DNA of 64,000 nt. Source: Metallyticus violacea (taxonomy: Eukaryota > Arthropoda > Insecta > Mantodea > Metallyticidae). The notes under the pieces are model-generated. The model was not told the DNA's origin. It made no database searches and worked only from the letters and a program-made list of their open reading frames with translations. Positions 33,860-46,064 of this stretch are shown here, piece by piece; position 1 is the first letter of the stretch; every line of letters begins with the position of its first letter. A program made the position numbers and the translations under genes. The stretch lies in contig CM060846.1 of assembly GCA_030762175.1 (NCBI GenBank), positions 305,570,512-305,634,511 on the forward strand, given 5' to 3'.

Positions 33860-35070
33860 TGTAATTTTATTTAGTTTTAACCTGAGAATTGCTTGAATAG
33901 TAAATCTTGGTAGATGAAATTATATTTATTATTTAGAATGTATGCACAATAGAGATGAGTTAGGAATTATTATAATTATAATTGTTTTAGCAGGGATAAC
34001 TAAAAGTGCTCATATTCCTTTTTCAGCATAGAACACACATACAATGAATTAATAATAAATGTTAATTATCTATATTTGTTAGATAATGAGAGAGAAAAAG
34101 AAAAATATAATCACTCAATTCATTATTTTAAATAAGAAAGAAATTATTGTAATCAATATTACTCTGTGATGCCTCTATAGTGAAAATGGACATTAAACAT
34201 GCAAAAAATTGGTTAAAAGTTCTAACAAAGTTTGTTTTACTATTTAAAATACTATAATAGCATATTTGATCTTTATGAAAATATTAACTCCAAAGCATTA
34301 TGTGTGACCAGAGCAGTAGGTCAATAAGGTGGCTAGTTATGAGTGGTCTGAAATCAGACTTTAGAATGACCAAGTTTTTCAAATTCAAGTCCAGAACTGC
34401 AACTCGTTCACTTGCATTTTACTCCAAGAGTTATAGAGAAGATTCCTTTCCAATAAAGCTCTATAAAATAAAAGTGAAGTCAGAAGATTGCTATGCAGTA
34501 GTTTGGGAAATTATCAGCCTTTCCATCTGATAAAGTATGTGTACTAACAATAGTCCTGGTTAGGAAATGCTTATATTTCTTAGTGCCAAAAGATATTTCA
34601 GGCACCTTCATGTACAGTTGTTAGGGTGTCAGTGCAAAATGGCCACAAATATCAAGACCATGGATGTGAATCCCGCTTCAGTCATGCTGCCTAACTGAGT
34701 GCTGTACCCAAATTAATGGATGCATGTTTAATAATTTAAGCAACTTCAGTTTCAAGAGTCATATGTGCAAATTTCTTTTATATTGTTTAACCAACAGGAG
34801 ATCTAGACAACTAGCATAAAACGTTAACAAATTTAAATATATGGTTACATATGCTCACATCATGTGTTACATCCTTTATGTCTTAAACTGAGTTTTTATA
34901 AATACCACCATGAGAGTCAATAAGATTATTATTTTTATTTATTTCTCAAAAATAAATAATAGAATGATACTGGATGCAAGATTAAATGCCTGTTACCTAA
35001 TAAATACTAAGTTTTGATGTTTTACATCATAATAAATTCTTGTGATGATATATGAAACTTATCTGGTTCT
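33860..35070. other. AT-rich, no supported gene
   Basis: The 76-codon frame at 34300-34530 has no recognised motif. A stretch at about 34611-34730 has a weak B-box-like TGTGAATCCC and could be an old SINE, but no second copy was found. Confidence 0.35.
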
Positions 35071-35077
35071 TACGCCG

Positions 35078-35360
35078 GTCCTAGTGGTGTAGTGGCTACC
35101 ATACTTGCCTCCTAAACCCAAGATCGCGGGTTCGAACTCGGCCAGGACCGATGGATTTTTTCGGGGTGTAAAAATCCTAAGTATGACTTCCTTTGGAAGG
35201 GAAGTAAAGCCGTGGGTCCCGTGTCGTACATTTGCGGCACGAAAAAGAACCTCAAGCCTGAAAGAGCAAAATTTGTTGGCCATTTCACGCCCTGAGTTGA
35301 ATGGGATGCTGATGACCTGAGGTGTTATAGAGCGTCCATAAATAAATAAATCAATCAATC
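35078..35360 (+). mobile_element. SINE family A, full length
   Basis: Head GTCCTAGTGGTGTAGTGGCT, CATACTTGCCTCCTAAACCC, B box GGTTCGAACTC at 35129-35139 and the closing CCAGGAC. The body is collinear with 32758-33055 but lacks the AGGCCTCTG segment, and the tail is (AAAT)n(AATC)n. No target duplication is evident. Confidence 0.93.
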
Positions 35361-35519
35361 TTTCATAATTACAATCTTTATTATTTGGTGTTATTTGATA
35401 CTTTCCCCTACAATAAGAGCACCATTAATGCTGAAGATTACTTTTTTCTATTTTTTTACTATGTACTACTTGATCTTGTATGTATGCATTAATGTACAAT
35501 ATGCTATATAACCCTTATA

Positions 35520-36110
35520 GTGTTTGTAAAGTTTTCTTGGGTGATCTGTCAAGTGAGTGAAGGATATATTTCCAAGCTTTCCAGAGCCAACATTGCTCTC
35601 ATCACAAGGATGGTGTACTGAGGTCTGTTGGATCATCACTAAGTCTGAGTGATTAAAGGGGGGGGGGTGCTATGTTGCAGCTTGGGTCTGCTTAACCTAG
35701 TTTTGTGCATGGGGGAGCTGAACATATGTGTTGTTGCCTGTTAAATATTTTAAAGTTAATTTTGTATGTTTATTCAATTTAAATCTTTTTAATGATTATC
35801 CAGAGTTGGGGTTGCTTAACCTGAGTTTCTGCCCAGTGAAGGTGAGTCAATCAAAAAGCAGGCTTCTATTATTGGCTAGCTATACCAGGAGGACTAGCCA
35901 ACCACATAATTTTACTTTTTGCCACTGACTCCACCAATTTCTAGGGTTATATATATAAGTGGTGATCCAGCAGGCCTCAGCAAAGGATGGGCCTTGATTG
36001 GCATCCCTGATGATGAAACCAATACTGGCCCTTGAAAGCTTGGAAATTTATCCTTCATTCACCTGGCTGAACACCCAGAAGACTTTTATAAATGTTACTG
36101 CCAGGAAAGC
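35520..36110. mobile_element. Element with ~80-bp inverted termini, probably PLE-derived
   Basis: The left end (35525-35605: AAAGTTTTCTTGGGTG, GTGAGTGAAGGATATATTTC, CAAGCTTTCCAGAGCCA, CTCTCATCACAAGG) recurs inverted at the right end (about 36012-36100: CCTGATGATGAAACCAATAC, TGGCCCTTGAAAGCTTGG, AAATTTATCCTTCATTCACC). The TGATGA ... GAAAGCTTGG arrangement resembles PLE terminal hairpins. Inside are two direct copies of a block with TGCTTAACCT-AGTTT (about 35688 and 35814) and no coding sequence. No target duplication was found. Confidence 0.65.
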
Positions 36111-36119
36111 TACAAGTCT

Positions 36120-37300
36120 CTCATAGGTTGTTTTCATATGTTAATGTAATGAGGCATGCATTTCTACAGGCTGAAAATTAATACAGAACAACAAGATATA
36201 ATTGCTGATGAGGTACTTTTTATTTACTTACTGCAGTTTTTCAGTTATTTAAACTACATCTTATATACAAATTATCAATTCTCTAGATAGCATGTCTGTG
36301 TTTTTACATAGTAATGATGTTTACTCTAAAAAAATCAAGGAATTTGTTTTAAGAGTTTTGTTCTTTTACAAGCATAAATGTTTTTAAATTTTCTTTTAAA
36401 TTGTCCGGCAATATGGTTTTAAGCAAAATACAATATAAATAATGAGATTTGTTTTTGCTAAAATGGAAAAATAAATTAAATGAATAACCCTCAAGCGAAT
36501 ATATTTATTTGCAATCATTTATCTTGTAATAGTCCCATAAAAGATCATAGGAAGTAGAACAGATAGAACATAGCTAATTATGAAAATTATATAGTTACAC
36601 AATGATCGTAAGAATGAATAAATGAATTAGCAAATATAAAGTTAACAGAACTTCAGAAAACTATTTTTAATATGTTGCGATATTTATGCAACATATTGAC
36701 TTATAAAGTCAACAAAATGTTGCATATATAATTAAATTAAAAATTGTCAGAAGAATTAAAATATTAAAAATGCACTTTATTTTTATTAGTTAAGAAATAT
36801 TTTGGCAAAGTAAAATACTTGGAAATATAAGATATTTTTTTATTTGGCTTTAAACTTAGACTTTGAAAATGTTACATTTTTCATGCTGTTAGTACAATAA
36901 TAAAATATTCCAATAGAATAGTAGTATGTATGCTTATGAGACTCAATAAGCCTAATTAATAATCCATGTGAGAATTAAATCATATACTGATACTATGATA
37001 ACCTTTATTAATTCCTACTACACCCAATCATTAAATTAAAACATTGCTAATAGCATAATAAAATCTCTTAACTTTTTAAGAATATTTTTACATATATACG
37101 CATAAACTATCATTATTTTGATATATATTTTTTTCTAAACATTTAAACTATATTATTAATTGCAAAGACAACCAAAAATTAACCCATTCTTGAGTACAGG
37201 GTAAAAATGAGCATAATAAACTATTTTAGCATACATGAACAATGTTAACAGTATATGTGGGCTTTACTGCATAATAGGCTAAGCAAGTACAGGAATAAAT
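36120..37300. other. AT-rich, no supported gene
   Basis: No recognisable feature on either strand. Confidence 0.4.
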
Positions 37301-37304
37301 GATT

Positions 37305-37600
37305 CAATTAGGACAATCCATGGCCAAGTAAGACAAATAGTCTCCAGGTTTGATCCCAGCAGCTGTATGTGGTATTTGCAGTGAACAAAGTAGCATCAGG
37401 GCAGGTTTTCTTTGGGTTCTTTCATTTCCCCTACTATTTATTCTACCATTGCTACATCTTCACTCATACACCCTCATTCCAGTTCAAATGGACTACACTT
37501 CTGCTCTCTATTGACTGATTGCAGAACTTCAATACCTTACTGGAAAAAGAGTTGGCATCAGAATAATCATTCCTACAGTTCTAAGTATTTATTGTAGTAC
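37305..37600 (+). mobile_element. Possible third SINE-like repeat
   Basis: A tRNA-like start (CCATGGCCAAGTAAGACAAA, B-box-like GGTTTGATCCC near 37348) is followed by a pyrimidine-rich body (GGGCAGGTTTTCTTTGGGTT, CATTTCCCCTACTATTTATT) unlike the AT-rich flanks. There is only one copy in the window, so this is tentative. Confidence 0.35.
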
Positions 37601-37609
37601 AATGATGGT

Positions 37610-39600
37610 CTATTTTTACACCAAGAATAGTTAATTTTGCATTAATAAACGACTCACATTAATCATTTTAAAACAAATGAAAATGCTCACCCTCTACAGT
37701 AAACCTCTGAACTACTTAAAAACAAAAGTTTACACTAACTAAAAAAGTGGCAGTGCACATAATTTGAAAAATATTATATGTTAATATCATTATAAAACTT
37801 GTCAAGCAAACTGACTTGTTGATAAGAAGTTTCCTTGTTATTGCTGCTCTTATGGCATGGAAACGACTACATATTGCATAAGTCTAAACTCAAAGCACTT
37901 TGTAGATAGAGCACTCAAATACAAATGAATGGGAATATATCTCTCTGATATGAAACATTTTAGAGTCTACAACTAAAGGTATCTTTTATTTTTAAGAGTA
38001 TAAACCATTATTTTAAATAAAGCTTCTGTCTCTATAGGTCAACTTTTTTGTGTTCTGTCTGGGTTCTTTTCATGTTAGATGTAAGATATAACAAAATTAT
38101 TACTGCTTATACACTTATATGTGCACTATCAGCATTATTAAAGACTACCATCCCCAAGATCTAAATATCCATAGAATGCTAAAATGTGTCGTCAATATGT
38201 CATATCCATGTTTATATACTGTGATTCAAATCATTCATCTGAAAATTTTTGCAACTTGGGATGAGAATATCATTTAGCACGTCTTAGAGAAGAATATTGT
38301 GATATATAAAAGTTTGAAATACTTTCAGGTTTGTTTATTTTAATGCATATTAACAGTAATAAAAACAATTACACCTGAGTCATTTATCAAAATATTATAA
38401 TGAGACATTTCACTCTACTACCAACATCTCTTAAAGTTAATAAAAAGTAAATAAAGCACGTTTCTTTATTTTTATTCTTCAATTTTTAACTTTACATTAT
38501 TTTTCAAATGGTGAATAAAGGTATTTGTTATAATGCCTCATTAAAATAAGGAGAATGTATAATAGCTAGGCCCAAGAATCTGTAAGACTAGGAATGCGCT
38601 TTTTCCAATATGAGAGGTATTTAGTTAATTCTAAGTCATTACTAATGCTGCTGCTGGTGCAACTGCTACTGTTACCAGTATTTCTCTTAGTTAAACAGCT
38701 TGTTCCACTGATTTGCATTACTGATGAGAAATTCAAACGGAATACAACAAAATGTTTCTTTTCTCTTTCCTTGAATTGGAAGAAAGACTATTGCAGTATG
38801 TTTGGATAAATTTCCAATGACAAAGCAAATTAATAAAGGAATTTTCTTCTTCTTTATGGAATTTAGCCTTAGAGGTTGGTTCTACATCATGAGATTTGTG
38901 TCATTCCATCTTGTTAATATAAATAAATTTTAAGACCCTAAAATACTCATTATATACAGAATGAATAAACAGAAATGATTTAACTGTTCGTTTGCTATAA
39001 TCATAACAGTCTCAACATAATCATTAAAGTATTTTGTAAATGTAACCATTTTATATATAATTTTAGATGTTTATTCTTATATGCAATAATTCCTTCTTTC
39101 AGTTTCCTCTTATGCACTTTTCTTTAAAAGTTAACAGGAGTTTCTGTATGCTGTTAAGAGAGACATAAATAGGTAACTTTCAATAACATTTGATTGAAAT
39201 TTGGACAGACTGGTCTATAGAATACATTCTCAAATAAAGCTCTTAGAAGAGTGAGCCAACTGCAGGAAAAGATTTCCAAGATAGGCAAAAATCTTGACAA
39301 AGCAAAACAGTCTCCACATTTTACTTGAAGGGGATCTATTCCCATATAAAAAGTCTAGATGGAACATATATAACTGAGTATAAAACAAATGACTGGTAGC
39401 TTTCAAACTGATAAAACTTAGTTGGCCAAAATTTATTTAATTCATTATTCACTGAGTTCCACAAAGATCTGGTACAGTTGACAAATGATGTTATAGAAAA
39501 TCTTTATGTGAGATAAAATAGACTGCAAATGGAGGCCATTTGAAAAAGTGCTAGAAAAGACAAATAGGGAAGAAAAAACTGCGTGATTCTAAAGAGGAGT
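37610..39600. other. AT-rich, no supported gene
   Basis: No recognisable coding or repeat content. The 71-codon frame at 38594 carries a hydrophobic Leu-rich stretch but nothing further supports it. Confidence 0.4.
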
Positions 39601-39605
39601 TGTTG

Positions 39606-39850
39606 ATTTATTTATTTAAGGATGCTTTAACATTTCAGGTCATCAGCATCCAATTCAATTCAGGGTGTGAAATGGCCAGTAAATTTTTCTCAGAGGCCTC
39701 TTCTCTCAGGCTTGAGGTTCCTTTTCGTGTAGTAAACCTATGACATGGGACTCACAGCTTTACTTTCCTTCCAAAAGAAGCCATACTTAGGATTAAATCT
39801 GCAATCTTGGGTTACAAGGCAAGCATGGTACCTACCAGACCACCAGGACT
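39606..39850 (-). mobile_element. SINE family A, internally deleted copy
   Basis: A reverse-complement copy with tail at 39606 and head at 39850 (minus strand GTCCTGGTGGTCTGGTAGG). The segment holding the T arm end and CGATGGATTTTTTCGGGCG is deleted: the sequence passes directly from the CCTAAGTATGGCTTC body block to the CAGATTTAATCC remnant. It is more diverged than the 32758 copy. Confidence 0.9.
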
Positions 39851-42800
39851 CACAAAAAGAATGAGGAGATCTAACATATTGAACAGTTGTAACTTGTATC
39901 CATGCAGCTTATCACATTGTAACATTTTCAACAACTTATTGAATTATTATATACTGACTACAGTGTTTCAAGCCAAATAGTTTCAATTTTAACTCTATGA
40001 CAGGTTTTTCAAAGCATAGCCAATATAAAACCTTTCAAAGAGATTAAATTTCTGCCATCTATTTACATGCTATCTTATTTTATATGTTGTAATAAAATTA
40101 TGTATAATAAAGGAATGTAAAATTAAAAATTTTGTGTATTGGAAATTTTCAGGTACCAAACCAAATGGCCAGCCTGTACCATATTTTAAATGAAGCTAGA
40201 TTTCCATGCTGTATGTTGATATAAATCAATAAAAATCCATGGTCTTTATTTAGATATGTTTCTTTTCTTTACTTGCTTTAAAACACAAATCGTAATGCAG
40301 GTGATTATCCTTATTTTAAAATATGGCATTGCCAGCCATCTAATTTAGCTGCACTAAGTGAAATCATTTACTACAAAACTTCAGAGGCTGTTACAAGTTA
40401 TTTGGTTAATCAAGAGCAATACAACTTAAAGTAAAATAAAAGAAGTTATACTGCCACTTCGATAAGGGGCACTTGAAGTATACACTATTGAATGGATTAG
40501 GAAAAGAAAATGCAAAGAAAAAATGGTAACTGGACAGTACCATAAAATGAGTATAATGTGTATAAAGAGAAAGAATATGAAAAAGGCAAAGCATAATCTT
40601 TACCTATATTACAGAATGAATAGTATTAATTATATTATTAGTTTAATTGATTTCTTCCCTGTAGCTTGGAGATGAAGTGCATTTCTTTCTCTCATGCTTT
40701 CCTCCTTATGAGAATACATGAAAAGCAGAGAATAAAGGTCAAGTACTAATTTTGGCATAATGCCAAATGCAAAAAATGGTCTCCACGCACGTAACCTTCC
40801 CATCTTATTCCTTCCTATGGTAAGGAATTACTAGAGTAATTTTATCTCATTAACTTAGTCCTAAACCAGAAGTACCAAGTTTTAAATCATATTCCTAACT
40901 ATCTAAACTATTATGTTGGAAACATTCCTATTTAAGACATTTAGGAAAAGAAAACAAAAAACAAACAAACAAAAAAAAACATGAATGAATTGATAAATAA
41001 ATAAATCAATTAATTAATGAATTATAGTACAGAAAAAAAAAAAAAAACTTTGGTGCTCTATATGACATTTTCCATAAATGCAGCAACTTTTATATTCTTA
41101 GATTCATTACAAAAATAAAATTACTGTTTTTAATACAAACACCAGAAGTTAGTGATGTAATGCAAGAGAAATACGGTTTTCTTAGGGGATGCTACATTTG
41201 TGAACCTCTGATTATGACTGATAAACTTCTATTGTATACCTGCTGCAAAACACTAAGCATAGATTATATTTTTTAAAACAAAATTCTATAAATCTGTGAA
41301 TTCTGAAGTAAATATAACAAAAAAACTGAGCCAAAAATTATTTTTCATTTGTATTTTAAAAACAAAACATAAAAGTTGTAACATTAAAATAAAGTAAATA
41401 ATGTACAAAGTGCAACATCTTATATACCTTGTGGGTGCCACAAACTTAAAAGATTGATTAAACATATTTATAACATTGATTAAAAATTAATATTATTCAT
41501 TTGTACAAAAAAGTTACATTTTTAGATTTTAAAATAAATTCATTATTTACTAGTTATTTACTGCTAAACCTTAGTGAAGCCTTATTTTTCATATAATATC
41601 ATCAAAACTCAACCGATCTTATTTAGGTATAACAATATGAAAATTGACAGCAGAGATAACAAAGGACTGCTATATACGTAACATTTATATTTGTTATATT
41701 TTTTTCCTCGACTGATTTGTGGATATACCAAATTTCTCTTGCTCTATACTCTACAGAGGAAAAATTTCTGTACATCAAATAAAAAGTTATGTAACTGTTA
41801 GATATTCAGGATCAGAACATAAGCCAGGTATCACTATTCTAGGTGGAAAATTGCAAAACCTTTGAAAAAACAACTGAGGAGTAAATAAACTGTTTGTAAA
41901 TGCAGGAATGCATGTCAGCATATATCTATAATGAAAAAATTAGAGAACTTCTTTGAACCCTCCTTTTTAGTATCCCATGCTGACTACTATTTTACCTTTG
42001 GGATATATATATATCAGTTAATAAATAAAGGAAGATATTACATAAGGACATATGAATGCTAAAAAAGATATAAATTTTTGAAATTGTGTTTTAGTAAGTT
42101 TCCTGGCCTCTTACAAGGAGTTACAACACATAAAATTCTATATTAAAATTTTACTCTTTTTACCGCTTTACTTTTGAATTAGAACATTTTAGTGTCATTG
42201 ATTTAAAAAAATATTACTTTTACAATCAAATTAATGCCTTTAATTCCATAATGAGAATATATAATGCTTATTACTTGCACATTTTATTCATTAAGTTAGG
42301 ACTAGCATATAAATTACCAAGCATAACAACATTTATCACAACAGCATTGGTAAGAATATTCAAACCATGTCTGTATGTGCTTTACTGTGCTCAAAATGAC
42401 ATACAAATTCCAGTCTGTATATTTTTTGTTCTACTTAACATACTTGAAACACTATGAAAAAAGTGGTATAATTTTCATGCATCCATTTAGAATTAACAGC
42501 GTGTACAGAAATCATATTTTCATTTAATTTTGTTCATTTCTATCAGTATATTAATAGGCATAATTTTCTTTTGTTATAATCGTTTTTACACAGGTAACAT
42601 TTAATTACATGTTGGCTCTCCTTATTATGTTTCCACAAAAATTCAGTAAAGATATTCATGAAACTTAAAATTATAAAGCATAATCACAGGCATTATAAAA
42701 TGCTGCATACTGTATTTTCAGATACGGTGGATATTTAAATATTTCTTATTTATGCTCATACAATCACAGTGAAGTCCATGGCCACTTTTCTGAAAGAATG

Positions 42801-43590
42801 TAATATAAAGCTAAACTGTTGTACAAAATAAAAATTATATATATATTTAAAAAAAGTGTTTCTAACAGAAAGTAAATCTATAAAATGAATGTAGATTTTA
42901 AAGAAAATTGCTTTGCTTTAATAATACATGCAAACACTCTATACAATTTTTTCTGTCTCATTATACTTAAGGCTATACTGAATAAATAATACCCAGGAAG
43001 GCATATTGCATTTAAAAATTACATACAAATTTATTTACAAAGTTGATATACTGCACATAGATAGAAACTGCAGATACTCTAAGATTTTTATATGGTCAGA
43101 AACTTGTATACACAAATCTATTGACATCAAATAATATTCAAAATATCATAAACAAGGATAGCAAGAGTAATTACTTGTAGGGAATCAACACATTCTGTGC
43201 CACACAATCATAATATTATGAAGACTAAATTAAATACTGTATTAACCTTCCCTCAGGTGCAATACCTATTGTTACATAATTGGGTGCAATGTATTTGAGA
43301 GATACCAAATACATTTATGGCTCTAAGCTGTCAGAAAATTTTTCTACATGTAATATTTCATTTATTATTATTTTATGTTGTAGTATTCCTCATTTTATTT
43401 CTAAATGCAACAGAGCACAATGTATATATTGAAGTGATAAGTGCTTGTATTTAATGAAATAAATTATTATTGGAATATAACAATAAGGGAAAGAATAATT
43501 ATTTTTATTGTTCTGCATGCATAAACAATAGACATCATCATCATTAAAGTCAAATTATTTTAAAATTACTGCAAAAATATATCCATTATA
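39851..43590. other. AT-rich, no supported gene; possible 3' UTR
   Basis: No transposon protein or SINE is recognisable. If the terminal exon at 43600-43698 is real, part of this stretch would be its 3' untranslated region, but no transcript evidence is available. Confidence 0.35.
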
Positions 43591-43599
43591 ATTGTCATT

Positions 43600-43698
43600 T
43601 TAATCCCAAAATAATCTGAGAGCTTTCTGTAAGTTGTTGGGGTCATTTAGTTTGAATGCTTTTCTTGTTTCTGTGACAGTATATGTATGAAAACATGG
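43600..43698 (-). CDS. Candidate last coding exon of a host gene
   Basis: On the minus strand a pyrimidine-rich stretch ending TTGTTGCTGCAG (acceptor AG at 43699-43700) precedes an open frame coding PCFHTYTVTETRKAFKLNDP then NNLQKALRLFWD and a stop (43600-43602). The short peptide is polar, of ordinary composition and unlike the transposon proteins nearby. I do not recognise the family. No matching upstream exon was found, and two other frames here are short. A chance open frame of 33 codons is quite possible, so confidence is low. Confidence 0.3.
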   Translation of the reverse strand, partial: PCFHTYTVTETRKAFKLNDPNNLQKALRLFWD

Positions 43699-43704
43699 CT
43701 GCAG

Positions 43705-45150
43705 CAACAAGGGACACAAAAATGATGGGGTATGTGAGAGAATGCAATGTATTTCACAAATACATAATTAAACAAAAATAAAAGGCAGCTGATCCATAAT
43801 TGACCATGACTAAAATGGGTTTTAGATACCTACTATGGGTTGGAGCCATTTGACATTAGCAATTACTGTTACTAAGTTCAAAAAAGCAGGAAAGGTATCT
43901 CTCAGATACCAACATTGCACACATGAGAGTATTAATTATAAGGAGTCTTTACATGACACCACTATGGACAGTGGATTTAAATTGGTATTGTTAATTCATT
44001 TTAATCATTATATTATAAGGCGCTCTAAATGTTGTAGGGCAAGAGAGCCTTAAATGTGGGTAGGGGAATTTGTATGGGAATCTGCATAACACATGAATAA
44101 AATGAAGGTTGACAAATTTGCTTGTAAAATTGCTGCTAAAAAAGAATTCCAGCTTTATTTAGCTGAGAAGGAGCAAATTTCATTCCTTAATTTAAAGAAA
44201 AAGAGATTTACAGCAACATTTAAAAGTTGATTCTTAACCAACAGAATTTTGTAATGTTTTCCAAGATATTGTAAACATTTCCAGCAAAGACAACAAAGAT
44301 TCTGATTAAACTTTTAAAGGAATAGGTATAATAGCTTTGCATTTCATTTTCAGACTAGGTATGGAAAACAGGCTGTTCAAATAAGCGGATTTAATTTTAT
44401 CCTTCACTCAGCATTTGTTTTTAAAATAAGCATTTAACTACTCTCTGAAATATGCTGCAAACTGTACTAATACCTTGTAACAACCAATGCCTGGATTCAT
44501 TCCCATATTTTTGTATTTCTTATCTCTTTAGATATTTATACTCTCCATGACACTGTATTTTCTGAAATAGCTAATGACAATGCTTTATGCTTGTATAACA
44601 CAAATCTACAGTTAATAAATTGAGGGGAATAAGTTTCATCTGCTACAGTATTCAGAAAATATTTTCAAAATATGATTTCTAAGCAGGTCTTTTGTTCATT
44701 CTATAATTAAGATAAATCTATTATATAATAAATCACATTTTTGCTACTTATAATAGTCCTCTATACACATGCATATATATATACTATTCATTACAGTAAC
44801 ATTTAAAATGCTCAAAATTGTTGTACTCCCCCTTTTCCCCCCTATTTTTCTGAATATGCAAATTCTTAGATCATGTCAACTTAACAATTATCCTTTTCAT
44901 TCTATTCTTTTCCTTTCCAAACCTGGATTTTCCTATAATGTTGCAATGTCAGCTAATATAACCCTAATATTTACTGCAATGCTTGCATATGTACTATACA
45001 TTCACGACAACCATAAAAAGCTGCTTAAATTCTAAATTATATATCTTTAGTATTTTATAAATTTATAATACATTTTTATCATTCAAAATTTAAAATCATC
45101 TTTAAAACATGTCTACTTTACTGTCAACAGTTCTGCTGCACTTAGATTAA
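43705..45150. other. AT-rich, no supported gene
   Basis: Short frames at 43835-44053 and 44769-45035 have no recognisable domain. The latter is hydrophobic because of its T-rich composition. Confidence 0.4.
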
Positions 45151-45155
45151 CCCAA

Positions 45156-45432
45156 TGCCACGAGTGGCTGAGGTCATTAAGGTGCAAACTTGTGAAGGAG
45201 AGGTCTGGGTTCGATTCCCACCAGGGCCATCCTCTCTAATGCTTTTCTCCAGGTTTTCCTCAGTTCTCATAAATGGCAAATGCCAGGAAGATACCCTAAA
45301 ATTAGGCCTGGAATGTTTCCTTCCTATAAAAAAAAATCTTCCCCAATCTATTATTTCATCTCATGTTTAACAGTGTCCACCACCTGTGCTGTCTCAGTAG
45401 TTGAAGTGGGTGTTAAACACTCTTTGAGGGGA
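45156..45432 (+). mobile_element. SINE family B, copy 2 (best preserved)
   Basis: The head begins GCCACGAGTGGCTGAGGTCA with the A-box region TGGCTGAGG, a long variable-arm-like segment, and B box GGTTCGATTCC at 45208-45218, closing with CCAGGGC. The body carries CAGGTTTTCCTCAGTTCTCA, TAAATGGCAAATGCC, TTAGGCCTGGAATGTTTCC, TTATTTCATCTCATGTTTAA and GGGTGTTAAACACTC; the A-rich tail starts at 45432. An AT/CA simple repeat follows at 45440-45475. Confidence 0.88.
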
Positions 45433-46064
45433 AAAAAAAAATATATGTATACACACACACATATATATATATAAACTGCCCAAATGTGATTAATGTAGTT
45501 TTTTACTAAACAATTCAGGTCCCTAACTCTTTATCAGTATTTAATATTTTGTCTTTGATATCTGAGCATTTACTGCAAACTTAAATCCCAAACAGAGAAT
45601 GTAATTTGTCCTTTCATGTTTTAGCTAGTTTAACATTGGAACCTCTGGATTTATCTTCCTATCAGACCCATCAATGCAGTCAAATTCATTGCACTTTGAA
45701 ATTAAGATTTACATGTAACCTTCATTACAATGTTCAGTGTCCAGGAACCATATATATGTATATTGCAGATTGGACAGTACACAGTTCTTCTGTTTTTGTA
45801 TTTATCAGTTTGATATCGATGTTGCCAAGTTGCTTTGTTGTAGTTGCTCTGTAGATCTCATAATGAGCAAATGCTTGAGGATATGGAACATGTTTATTTG
45901 AAAAATACCACCAATAAATAAAATAAGATACATAACAAGCAAGTACAAGTAAATAAAACATGATACATAACATGTGCTGCACTTAAATAAATGATTACAT
46001 AACAAGTACAAGCTAAATATCACATGACTCGTGACAAAATACAATGTGAAATAAAACAAGTGTC

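Noticed and set aside
44769..45035. Hydrophobic 88-codon frame suggesting a membrane protein
   Set aside because: The hydrophobicity follows from T-rich DNA; no start context, splice sites or family pattern.
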